Origin: Porodaedalea pini
Lineage: Eukaryota > Basidiomycota > Agaricomycetes > Hymenochaetales > Hymenochaetaceae
Direction of reading: 5' to 3'
DNA length: 64,000 nt
NCBI GenBank assembly: GCA_002794775.1
Contig: NBAY01000040.1
Location: forward strand, 310,001 to 374,000
Part shown: positions 38,121-49,625 of the stretch, in pieces
How the letters are laid out: every line of letters begins with the position of its first letter
Numbering within the stretch: position 1 is the stretch's first letter
Program-made: the position numbers and the translations under genes
The notes under the pieces: model-generated
The model's database searches: none
What the model was told of the DNA's origin: nothing
Seen by the model: the letters and a program-made list of their open reading frames with translations, nothing else

Positions 38121-40414
38121 ATGCTCTACCAACTACTTGACGTCTCTGCAATCGTCTGCGCGCTAGCTTGTGTCCGCCTGCTGCATTCATGGCGCAAGAA
38201 CCGCAGCAGGCCTCCCTTTCCTCCCGGACCGAAAGGACTGCCCCTGATAGGAAACGTCCTTGATATGCCAGAGGCGGAGGAATGGGAGGCGGCGCGGAAG
38301 TGGGGAGAGAAATACGGTGAGTCTTGTCACATGTGCTTCTGTACGCTTGCTTAACCCTCGATGCTTAAGGCCCTTTGGTCTATGTCAAGAATCTCGGAAC
38401 GTCTTACGTTTTCGTGAACTCATACCAGGCAGCAGTTGATTTATTCGAGAAACGTGGCTTCATTTACTCGTCGCGACCTAAGAACGTCATGTTGGAACTG
38501 TATGTATTCACTTCGATATCAAATAACTTTAAAGCACTGAACACTCTAGCGTCTACTGTTTATAGCGAAAGTTGGGGCTGGTTTGTACCAGTCATGCCTT
38601 ACGGCGACGAACTGCGAAGATCAAGACAATTGATGCATCGTTTCTTCCAACCTGCGGTCGTAGGAGACTATACTGAGATGCAAACACAGTCAACTTATAA
38701 GATGCTTGAAGGACTCCTGAAGACTCCTGACAAGTATCCTGAGCTTCTCCGACAGTACGTTGTTCTTTATACGGAATTCTGATTTCAGCGTTTTACATTG
38801 TTACAGCGCAACAGGCGAAACAATTTTGATGATGTCTTACGGTTATCAAGGTAATGCGCTACTTTGTGCTTTTGCCTTGTTGTTTGCAAACTAATGAATC
38901 GATATTTAGCTGCGGAGAAAGACGACCCCTATGTCGCGCTCGGAAACAGGGGCCTGGATGCTTTTACCGAGGCGGAGTGTTTCTTCCTCGTGAACGCGCT
39001 TCCTTGGTTGAGGTACTTGCCGGAATGGTTCCCTGGTGCCGGCTTTCATAAGATTGCAAAAGAAGGCTACAGGAATTCGATGGGCGTGTATCATGAGCAA
39101 TATGAACTGGCGAAAGAAAAATTCGTAAGTTTCTTAATGGAGTCGAAAGAGAATTAGAAGTATTAAACTGGAATGGTTTTTCTCTAGTCGGAGGGAACGG
39201 TTGTGCCTTCGATGTCCAGTAAACTTATAGACGCGAGCATGGCAAATGACGCAGTTATTAACGACGAAATGCTGATTGCAAAGGCGACAGGGTCCTCATA
39301 CGGTGGTCAGTCTGCCGATTACAATGAAGCCTGATGTGTTGTCTGAAACTTGACAATCCTCTAGCTGGTGCAGATACGGCATGTGATGGAAAATCTTCCA
39401 TTTATCGATTGCTAATAGCCTTTGTATTAGTCCGTTTCTGCTCTGCATTCGTTCTTCCTGGCAATACTCCTGTATCCGGAAGTCCAGCGGCGCGCTCAAG
39501 AAGAACTCGATAGAGTAGTGGGGAAGGATACGCTCCCATCGTTCGACGACCGTCCAAACCTGCCATATATCGGTGCAGTCGTCAAAGAAACTCTCAGGTA
39601 TTCATTATAATTTTGCCTCTATAGTACTAGCAGAGCTGAACTGGAAACATTCATTTGTCCTGAGCGTAGGTGGCAGGCTGTTGCGCCTCTCGGTGTGTTT
39701 CATTCTCTTCGTCTTTGTCGTAGTCGTTAAAGTAATTTCAACTCAGCCGTTGCGCATACCGTAAGCGAGGACGACGTGTACGATGGCTACTTCATCCCTG
39801 CTGGTGCGACAGTTCTTCCGAACCTCTGGTCTGTATCACCCTTCCCAATGTTTCGTCTCCAGACGTTACTCATGGGTTTCAACTTATATGCGTAAAGGGC
39901 GATGCTGAGAGACCCTACGCTGTATCCTGAGCCAGACGAATTCATTCCTGAGCGCTGGCTACCGACAGAAGGGAAGGAGCCTCCGTTGGACGTGCACAAG
40001 ATAGTCTTCGGGATTGGCAGGCGGTGAGATCATCCTATTTATCACATTACGAGGTCCTTCTCACTTTGCTCGAGTAGGATCTGTCCCGGCCGACACTTCG
40101 CGGATAATACTGTGGGTCCGTACGTTAATTACGTTTCATGGGATTCACGAGTTTGCGCAGGTCTTCATAGGCGCAGCTTCCCTCCTCGCGGCATTCAACC
40201 TCTCGAAAGCGCTTGATGAGAATGGAATGCCGATTACACCAGACATGAAATACTACACTCACTTCGTCAGGTACGTACTTATACCTGGATCAGTGTATCT
40301 GATGATCGTATATCATCCCCATCTAGACACCCTAAGCCGTTCAAGTATGTTTTGACGCCGAGGTCAGACAAAATTGCATCTGTTATCCACCAGGCCGTCG
40401 ACTCGGCCAAGTAA
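38121..40414 (+). CDS. Cytochrome P450 copy B, apparently intact
   Basis: About 510 residues from more than ten exons. It is a microsomal monooxygenase by family; substrate unknown. The N-terminal anchor [20 protein letters not shown] precedes the proline hinge [20 protein letters not shown]. Next are [21 protein letters not shown]-helix AGADT, ExxR in VKETLR, FIPERW, and the heme loop [14 protein letters not shown] split by an intron (40024-40078). It ends [20 protein letters not shown] plus HQAVDSAK. Phases were checked at most junctions and stay in frame. The intron after AGADT needs a GC donor (GCATGT at 39380), since the base T expected after G is C. It is the only copy of the five with all landmarks and no visible break. 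Confidence 0.88.
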
Positions 40415-41048
40415 GACAGGAGGGGATTCCGAGGATATGGAGGCGGTGTGTACGAGTAGCGTGGCTCTACGAATTCTGAGAGAGATAGGATAAATTGTGC
40501 TGTTACTCTGACACTTATGAAATACAGTTTCTTGTACCATTCGCCCAACACCTTGACTCCCTTGAGGTGCTTCACTTTCATCTCATCGCCACGCTATGTC
40601 CGAAACCCAATTCTGAATGTGCTTTATCATGAGGTACCAGTAAACTATCCGTGATTACTCTGAGCCTCTGCAATTTCTACGACACGCTTGATTGACAGAC
40701 GCAAGTCAAAGCAAGGACACACAATCCACATAAGAAAACTAGAAAATAACAAGAAAAGGGGCCAGGTCAAGCGGGTATCAAGAAAGGGAGGAAGAACTGC
40801 AGCGTGTGGTATTGGATAGAGAATAACCGCGGGAATAAGGATGGCGCAATAGTAGAGGGATTAGAGGGAGGGCAGAAGTCCGTGCTCGTGAGTTCGTGTG
40901 TATACATATTTAGTCTTCTATCATTTGAAAATTATTCGCCGTGACCCTATGTCAAGAAGCGACGGAAATAAATAGCGGATGTGTAACCTCTATAGAAGGC
41001 TTGTCCGAAGCAGAGTATTATCTAGGCATCCTGCGCCCAAGGGTGAGG
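40415..41048. other. Convergent intergenic region
   Basis: 3' flanks of P450 copy B and the Kre9-domain gene. No gene or repeat seen. Confidence 0.5.
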
Positions 41049-42332
41049 TTATAAAATGCCTGCGCCGATACCCATTGTAAGCACCATCAGGCATAATGTC
41101 GCACTGAGTTTGCCGCCGCTAACGAGGAAAGAAGTATTCCCTAAGGACCCGCTGCTGCTGGAGTTTCCTGCAGCGGCGCTGGCCGTCCCTGTCCCACTTT
41201 CCGATCGTGCGGTCGAGGAAGAACCGCCTGGAGAGGTTGTAAGTAGGCCGTTAGAACCACCACTCGCCGCAGAACTAATCGCGGAAAGTGCGGAGATCGC
41301 ACTGGAGAGCGTGGATGCTGATCCTGTGGGAACGATACCCGAAAGTGTTGTCGTGCTCACGACGCCGTTTGTCAACGAGTTTGACGTCTGCGGCTGCGTT
41401 TGAGTGCCGGAAGAAACTGAAGCGCCTGAGGTAGATGGAGAGCTTGAGGAGGTGAGCGAAGAAGTGAGCGAGGCGACGGGGCTGCCTGCCGCGCCAGACA
41501 TGTTGTCTAAGCTGAAGATGAGTTTGCAATCAGTGTGTTACTGAGGCAGAAGAGATCAGTCAAAGGTAAGAACGACTTACGTGAAAAGACCAGAAAAGGA
41601 TGTGTACGCCTGCGACGTGTCGTTTGGATTTCGCGCAGAGAGCGACGTGAGTTTAATCCAACTTTACAAATATATAAAAACAAACTGATGTAGAAGTCAA
41701 TAAAAGGGGGATAAGCACGTACTATGAATCCGCATTCGGTCCTGCATTCGGGTTCGGCTATGAGAGAACAACAAGTCGCGGATCAAAGACTGGGCTTATA
41801 AAGTACAGAGAAGTCCAAAAAGGTAAGGAAACAGTAAGTGAGGTGATGACGAAGTTGGTGCTGATGGGTGCAATGGGGATAGATGCGCGTTGGTAAGGTG
41901 GAAGCAGTGGCGAGAGAAAGAAACAGAGACGATGGGAACGGAGACATACCACGAATGTGAGTTCACGCGTCTGTGAGACATCTAGGCCTACTGCGAGCTG
42001 CTGCACAAGAGTCTGCCCGTACGGTCAGGAATGTACTCTCAAGCACCTTGGGATAGAGGGCTTACGTTGGTACCTTGGAAGAGCGCAAAATCTGAAGGTC
42101 CGACGGCTGCAAGTAGTGGGGTGAGTCCATCATCGGCCCATGTCGCAGTGCATGCAGACCCGCCGCTACAGGTTATGCCCTTGTAAGGGTGGGTTATCTG
42201 TATGCAAATACATCAGATGCTTCTCGACGAGCGTTGAAAGAGAAAGCTCACGAAAACACTTGCTCGAGCAACTGGGTCCAAGTATTGGAAAAGGAGTACA
42301 AGCGCGAAAGCAGCTCGAGAGTTAAGGGACAT
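41049..42332 (-). CDS. Kre9/Knh1-domain, Ser/Thr-rich GPI-anchored cell-wall protein
   Basis: A minus-strand multi-exon gene. ATG at 42332 gives a signal peptide (MSLNSRAAFALVLLFQYLDP, ending near VARA). It is spliced (donor GTGAGC, acceptor TACAG) to ITHPYKGITCSGGSACTATW. The domain continues WADDGLTPLLAAVGPSDFAL, FQGTNV, LVQQLAVGLDVSQTRELTF, PNPNAGPNADS and SLSARNPNDTSQAYTSFSG, the pattern of the Kre9/Knh1 family tied to beta-glucan and wall assembly. The last exon (41049-41501) is a long Ser/Thr/Gly-rich stalk ending in a hydrophobic tail (KLSATLCLMVLTMGIGAGIL), typical of a GPI signal. The first exon is inferred from one splice pair. Confidence 0.75.
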
Positions 42333-43046
42333 CGGTTTGACTCGATTGTTGAGTACAAACCGAACAGGCTGATATTTACGGCTGCGAGCAGGTGGGGTTG
42401 TGTATGTTGGGGACGTCTTCCGGCCGTTGGTGTTCTACGCCTTGCGGTGGCACTTGTGCTGGTATATTAAGGCCCTTAAGTACTGGACTTGAGGTAGAGC
42501 GTGACGCCGAAGGCTACGGTACTGGGACGTCGACTTTAAAACGAGATGCTAGTTGAAGGTGAGATGAAGTTGGTGCATGTGATCGCAAGACGGTGTCGCG
42601 TCGGAACTTGCCGTAGCCTGATGTCATCAAGTACATTTTGGGAAACTCACGGGACTGGCGCGTGCTTTACGTGAAGGCGGAGTCCGGAAATTGTGGAATA
42701 GAAGGAATTCAGTCCGAGTCGGCGATTGCAAGTGTCACTCTGCATACAACCCATACACAATGGAGTGGTATGTTATTGGACGAGCTCAGCCACCCCGAAA
42801 TGTAGCAGCTGTCTGTATTCCTCGATATTAAAGTCTGAAAACAATCCAAGTGGGTGCATGACGGGTGAAATTACAGATGCATATGAGCAAATTCACTCTG
42901 AAACACGAGTTGTGGGAAGATAAAAGTGCATTTGTTCCAGTCGGAGTAAACTGTGTCATATTCTCAGAACTACGTCCAGGTACAATCTTCGTGGACCGAT
43001 CTTTACAACTTGAAGAGGCTATGGAGGGTCTCTTCCTAAATACCAT
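42333..43046. other. Intergenic region
   Basis: Promoter side of the Kre9-domain gene and 3' flank of P450 copy C. Nothing else recognised. Confidence 0.5.
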
Positions 43047-45327
43047 TTACTTTTCTGATTCAACCGCCTGGCGGATAACAGTCTCAATCTTGTCTGACCT
43101 TGGAGTCAGCACATACTTGAATGGCTTAGGGTGCCTAGATGGATGTTGTTACAGTCATCAAATACAGCTGAATTAACAGAAGTACTTACCTGACGAAGTG
43201 AGGTGTGTATTCGGCTTTCGGTGTAATTGGCACACCGTTTTCGTCGAGTGCCTTCGTGATGTTGAATGCCGCCAGGATGGAAGCAGCACCTATGAAGACC
43301 TGTACAAACTCATATGACGACCGATGTTACAAAACTCTTCACTTAAGCACATACAGCCTGAGTATTGTCCGCAAAGTGCCTTCCTGGACAAATCCTACTC
43401 CGACAAGTTAAGTGTGTCCCTTGTGGCTGAACGCAGAACACATAGATCCTTACCGTCTGCCAAACCCAAAGAATATCTTGTGTACGTCCAACGGAGGCTC
43501 TCTTCCTTCTGTGGGCAACCAGCGCTCAGGAATAAACTCATCTGGCTCAGGATACTCCTTGGGATCTCTCAGCATTGCCCTGCACGCGATAAAGGTAGAT
43601 CCGTTAGTATATCAACAGTTAACCATAAAATGGAGTACAACGGACCAGACGTTGAGGAGCATAGTAGCACCAGTGGGTATGAAATAACCGTTGTACTATC
43701 ATCCTTGTCTACCGTATGCGCCACACCTGAACCAGTTGCTTCAATGACAATCTCGACAATAAAAGTAGGAAACAATCCCACCAAACGGTGTAACAGCTTG
43801 CCATCTGTCGAAATTATGAGTACTCGGTTCTTTGCTTGCTTCTGCTAACACAACATAGTATTACGTACCTGAGAGTTTCCTTAACAATGGCTCCGATGTA
43901 TGGCAGGTTTGGACGATCATCGAACGTAGGGAGGCTATCCTTTCCTATGACTTTATCAAGTTCGTTTTGTGCGCGCCGCTGAGCTTCTGGGTACAGGAGC
44001 ATCGCCAAGAAGAACGAGTGCAAGGCGGAAACCGTCTGTAGTGGAGATATGTCAGTATAAATAAATACAAGAATATTTGACGTACTGTATCCGCACCAGC
44101 TAGAAATTCATCATGAGTTAGATGGCACGTTGCATTTAATCCGTATTCAAACAACTGACCACCGTACGTAACACCTGCTACCTTTGCAATTAGTGTTTAT
44201 CGTTGATAACTGCGTCATCTGCCATGCTTGCGTCGAGGAGCCTGCTCATCATCGAAGGAGCGGCCGTGCCTTCCGACTGGCATTTACTTAGTCTGGAGAT
44301 CGAAATGACTTCACTTCGTGCAGAAAGGTACTCACAAATTCCGCTTTCGCCGTCCTGTAAGGCTCGTGGTACATATCCATTGAAATTTTATATCCTTCCT
44401 CAGCAATTTTCTTGAATTCGGCTCCAGGGAACCAGGTGGGCAGGTACTGCAACGAAGGAAAGGCATTCACAAGGAAGAGTTCTTCCGCCTCAGCGGCAGC
44501 TCCTATTCCCTTTTCCGCGAGCGCGATGTACGGGTCATCTCTCTCCAGAGCTGTCAAGATCGTTTGTCAGTTCGATCTAGCGAGCGCGAGTAATAATTTA
44601 CCTTGATGTCCGTAAGCAACCATTAATATTGTTTCTCCCGTAGAGCGGTGGCCAGATCAGAATGCAATCCTCTAGCTCAAAGAGAGAGTACATACTGTCG
44701 AAGAAGTTCCGGAAATTTGTCTGGGCTACTTAGAAGCTTCTCAAGCATCCTATGCGTCGACTGCATCTGAAGCTCAGCGTAATCGCCCATGACGGCTGGC
44801 TGGAGAAAGCGATGAAGCAACTGTCTCGACCTCCGTAGTTCATCCCCATAGGGCATTATTGGAACAAACCAGTTCCAACCTTCACTATATGGCGGTCGGA
44901 TCAGTTTCTCGTCACTGAATTCATATTAGAGGGCCACATACAAGTCATTCATGACGTTCTTGGGTCTAGAGGAGTAATTATACCCGCGCTTCTCGAACAA
45001 GTCGACTGCTGTCTGGTAGGAGTTTACAAGAAAATAAGACGTCCCGAAGGTCTCGGCATGGACCAGTGGGCCTTGAGTATCAAAAAATGAGACAACCAAT
45101 GTGGAAGCAACTATGCATTGAGGTAACGCACCGTATTTATGTCCCCACTGTCGCGCTGTTTTCCATATCTCTGCCTCTTGTAAGTCGAGTACGTTTCCTA
45201 GTAAAGGTAGCCCTCTCGGTCCAGGTGGAAGAGGGAGAGATTTGCTATGCTTGCACCATGAACGCAGCAGGCGCAGACAAGCCAGAGCACAGACAACAAC
45301 TGAAGCGTCGATAATAGTGTAGAGCAT
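43047..45327 (-). pseudogene. Cytochrome P450 copy C, one-base frameshift
   Basis: All exons of the family are present on the minus strand: anchor (MLYTIIDASVVVCALACLRL), hinge [38 protein letters not shown]-helix AGADT (44085-44103), [26 protein letters not shown] and heme loop [17 protein letters not shown], ending IETVIRQAVESEK. In the exon near 43650-43722, after GVAHTVDKDD, one base is missing against copies B and D. The frame shifts and meets TGA at the start of the next exon (AMLRDP region), before the heme loop. If the read is right the product lacks its heme ligand. A sequencing error at this one base would make it an intact gene. Confidence 0.78.
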
Positions 45328-45370
45328 GGGTCTGAACGATAAGAGACAGGACGTGCCACTGAAGCATATA

Positions 45371-45380
45371 GATATATAAA
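45371..45380 (-). promoter_or_regulatory. TATA box of P450 copy C
   Basis: The minus strand reads TTTATATATC, 44-53 bases upstream of the ATG at 45327. Confidence 0.65.
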
Positions 45381-46458
45381 ACCAAATAGACAAAGAACCG
45401 CTTCATGGGAATAGAACCATTCTCCTAATGGTCAAAGTCGATTCAGTATACATTCGTCCCTCTGAGAACCCCGTCTCTTCTTCAGGAACTTTGACGAAAT
45501 GGAACTAAAAAGCGCCCTAAGCACCATAAGGATGCACCTCAGCAATGGAGCAGCATAGATTTGCGGAGTGGAGTAGGACCGCCGAGGGTATGGGGAACGC
45601 ACTGAAGTGTTTATCGCCGTGCTGCACGCAGTATATTTTAAATCGGGTAGCATGTGGTGAAGATGTTCTCCGTTACGGCACTCATGTAATAGTTGTGGAG
45701 TGAGATATGCAGGAATTTATTATGTGCGAGAAGACTAAGCCGCAATGCAGGATAACGGATGTTGGGCCCATGATGAATCCAGTCTTTGGCTGTGTATTTC
45801 AGCAGACCTTTGAGCTTCGTGAGCAAGAGCCAAAATCCGACGACCCGGATATCTATAGGAAGAACTATCAGCATGCCCGTTTCGGGTTAAGTCGTAATGT
45901 CGCTACAGTTGGTCGAGCACAGTGAAGCAACGCAAGAGCTAAACGGTTGTTATGTCGCAAGCATAACAGAGTCATTAGTATTCGTGGGCATTATCGCGCC
46001 TTGAGGCGTCCCGGTCTAAGTGCAAAGCGGGATTGTATGGGATTTGATTGCGAATTAGTTGCCATTAGCGTTCGTTTGTGTAGAACATTCGTGTAAGGGC
46101 ATTGCTCGTATCTTGGTACAGATATTCTGTGAGCTTAAAATTACCACATGATAGGCTCAGGTGTGGTTTTGAAGGTGGTCTCGGGCTTGCGTAGGACTGG
46201 TAAGTTTGAGCCAATCGCTGGTTGTCGCATCCCGCGGAGCATCGAAGTGTGAACTTGAAAAGGAGCTCAGGCCACCAATCACCAGGTACGCGCAGTATCA
46301 CGGAAGATAATTAGTTAACAAACTCCGTATCAAGCAAGAAAATTTGATCGAAACACTACCATCAGTAGAAGCGTTAAGTCGCACGAAGGAGTCCGACAGA
46401 AACCGGCTGGATCTACAACGTTTGCAGCAGCTCATGCAGCGTGCATTCAGAAGCTTAT
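45381..46458. other. P450 copy C upstream region
   Basis: About 45420-45750 resembles 62460-62690 upstream of copy D (for example TCTTCTTCAGGAACTTTGA against TTCTTCTTCAAGAACTTTGA), so the duplication that made C and D included upstream DNA. No gene seen. Confidence 0.5.
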
Positions 46459-46935
46459 TTACTTCGTAGTCTCGACAGCCTTGGAAACGATAGGACCAAT
46501 CTTGTCTGATCTTGGATTTAGAACATATTTGAACGGTTTAGGGTGTCTAGACGGATGCTACACTCACCAATTACACTTGCTTCAAACGAATCACTTACCT
46601 GATGAAGTTCGTTGTGTATTCCGCGTTTGGCGTGATCGGAGCTCTATTCTCTTCGAGAACTTTCGTGGTGTTGAATGTCGAGAGGATGGAAGCAGCGCCT
46701 ATGGAGATCTACGAAGGTTTGTCAGCATGAGAGTAACAAGACTTAGAAACCCAAGGTTTGCGGAACTGTCTGCATTGTGCCTTCCTGGACGGATCCAATC
46801 CAAAATAGATGGGCTTGCACTCGTAATTTAGAAATTGTGGTAGCTTCACCGTCTGCCAAGTCCAAAGTCGATTTTATACACGTCGAAGGGTGTCTCCTTT
46901 CCTTTCGTGGGTAACCATCGTTTGAAGCGTTCCTT
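46459..46935 (-). pseudogene. Cytochrome P450 copy E, C-terminal relic
   Basis: Only the last exons remain on the minus strand: RWLPTKGKETPFDVYKIDFG with LGRR, then a heme-loop exon reading IRPGRHNADSS where sister copies read [11 protein letters not shown], and the end [20 protein letters not shown] plus SKAVETTK. The heme-ligand Cys codon TGT is CGT (Arg). No N-terminal exons are found upstream to 47870. It is a dead fragment. Confidence 0.8.
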
Positions 46936-47873
46936 TCTATTGGTTAAAGTTCAAGTTAGCTTGATCTCCACTCTTTTCCCTCAACGTCTCCACCTGTTCT
47001 TCAAGGATAGATATTTCGTGAATTGAACAGCACCCGGAGCGTTGAAAAAACGCAATACTGAACCTATTGATATTGAATGAAGAGGATAAGCACACAGAAA
47101 GGGACGCACGATATCTTCGCAAAGCACTAAACAAGCATTTTACATACACCACATCGTCCGCCGACGCGGAGGCATCTAAGGGCCTGATTTTTTGATGGGA
47201 CCATTCGTAAGCTTGGATAGGTAGAAATCTAATACGGACGCTGGCTTCAGCATTTCGGAGGATGCATTTTATGGTCTTGAGCTATGCAGAGGGTGACTCG
47301 GTGTAACTTGAAGAAATCAAATTCAAGTCCGTTACCCAATGTAGCCAATCACGGGATTGACGCGACGCGCGTCGCGTCGGAATGCGAACTTTATACGGAG
47401 CCCTCGGCTGCGGAATTGTAGACCTAGAGTGTGGAATCAAGTCTACGCTACTCGTGCTGATCGTATCTCTCTGTTCAGTAAGTAGCAGCATGATGACAAT
47501 GTCGTATCTCGTCTCTTGTGTTTGTTACAGGCAATACAACAACCGACTTTGTCTATGGCCTCAAAATATGTCAGTGATGAGACTAGCTGTACCAGGAACG
47601 TGTTGTCGCAACCAAGACGTGACCATGGAAGGGAAGGTATTTGAGAGGCATCCGAGAGTTGTTCAAGCTTCACTGGGGAGAAGCTGAGGTATTCTAGTGT
47701 ATGATCACAATAGTTGCTGTTGCCACAAGCTTCCGTAGTACTTCAGACGGCATACACGTGGACTAAGCCGCGTTGTAGTCACTGTGTTATTCAGATCAAA
47801 GTGCATAGAAACTGTTTGGATTTACGGGTTTTATGCTATAGTATGATGCTTGCGGCCATGTTCGATTCGTTGA
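46936..47873. other. Region between P450 copies E and D
   Basis: No coding frame or repeat recognised. It is the place where the missing N-terminal part of copy E would be expected. Confidence 0.5.
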
Positions 47874-49392
47874 TCACTTTTCTAATTCAACCGCCTGGCG
47901 GATAACAGTCTCAATCTTCTCTGACCTCGGAGACAGTACATACTTGAATGGCATCGTGTGCCTAGATGGATGCTGTTATAATCGTAGAATACAACTGAAT
48001 TAGACGGAAGCATTTACCTGACGAAGTGAGGTGTATATTCGGCTTTCGGTGTAATCGGCACACCGTTTTCGTCGAGTGCCTTCGTGATGTTGAATGCCGC
48101 AAGGATGGAAGCAGCACCTATGAAGACCTGCGCAAACGCATCAAACGACCAATATAACAAGATTCTGGGCTTAAGAGCATACAGTATTGTCCGCAAAATG
48201 CCTTCCTGGACAGATCCTATTCTGGTATTTAAGCGATGTGCTTATGGCTGAACTGAAAGGATATAAGATCTTACCGCCTACCAAACCCAAAGAATGTCTT
48301 GTGCACATCCAAAGGAGGCTCTTTTCCTTCTGTGGGTAGCCAGCGTTCAGGAATGAACTCGTCCGGCTCAGGATACTCTATAGGATCTCTTTGCATCGCC
48401 CTTCGCACATTCAGGTCAGGACAGGTAAGTACAACAGAGGAAGGAAAAGCGAGTAAATCAACTACTAGCCAGACGTTGGGGAGCACAGTCGCTCCAGCGG
48501 GAATAAAGTAACCGTTATATTCGTCATCTTCTCCCGCGGCGTGTGCCACGGCTGCGTCGATATGTCTTCGTCAATTACTTCACAAGAAAGGGGGGGGGCA
48601 GGAAGGCAAAGCTTACCGAGTGGCGTAACAGGTTGCCATCTGCCAGTGAAAGCAATCGGGGATGAAAATTGGTTTTAGCTTATTTACGTCAATCTTGCAT
48701 TTAAGCGGGGTTTGGTATGCATACCTGAGGGTTTCCTTGACGATTGCTTCGATGTAAGGCAAGCTCGGGCGGTCAGCGAACGATGGTAGAGTATCATTTC
48801 CTATGATTTTGTCGAGTTCGTCTTGAGCGCGCCGTTGAACTTCTGGGTACAGAAGCATTGCCAGGAAGAACGAGTGCAGCGCGGAGATTGTCTATCGCAT
48901 CGAATGTCAGCATTTCCTAGCAGAAGTAATATCTGTAAGTACCGTATCTGCTCCCCCTGAACATGTAGTGAGTTTGGGATAAGTAGTGACCATTTATGGG
49001 TATTCAGAGTCAGACAACTGACCGGCATAGACAATACCGGTGACCTTTGCAATAAGTGCCTCGTCATTAATGACCGCATCAACCGCCATGTATGCATCAA
49101 GCAGTTTACTCGCCATCGAAGGAGCGGCCGTTCCATCTGACTATGCACTCTTAGCGTGAACGCCGGTAAACTTGGGCTTGTCGTACAAGAGACATACGTT
49201 TTTCGCCTTCGCCATCTTGTAAGGTTCTTGGCACATATCCATCGAAAGCTTGTGTCCTCTCTCCGCAATATTCTTAAACCCAGTTCCGGGGAACCAGGCT
49301 GGCAGGCATTGCAGCCAAGGAAAGGCGTTCACAAGGAAGAATTCCTCTGCCTCACCAACGGCTTCTATACCTTTCTCTGCGAGTGCAATATA

Positions 49393-49409
49393 CATCAGGA
49401 AAAACCTCC
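49393..49409. repeat. Left terminal inverted repeat, 12-kb element
   Basis: Reads CATCAGGAAAAACCTCC, directly after the TA target duplicate in the P450 exon. Confidence 0.9.
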
Positions 49410-49625
49410 CGCTCAGAAACCTGTGGAAAGTTATTAGAATTGTAGTAAATTGTAGAATCTTTGGAATGTCATGAGAATGCAGTCCGAAACTTAGAAAACT
49501 CGTAGAATTTCATGGAAAATTGTCCAAGTTTTGGAATTGAACAGAATCGGCAGCTTGATTTTAGAATATGATTAGAAAAAAAAATACCATAGCTACAGGC
49601 AAAAATAAGGACAGTCGTGTACATA

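Noticed and set aside
47282..47687. Overlapping frames between P450 copies E and D
   Set aside because: No motif or splice-supported model; they overlap each other on both strands.
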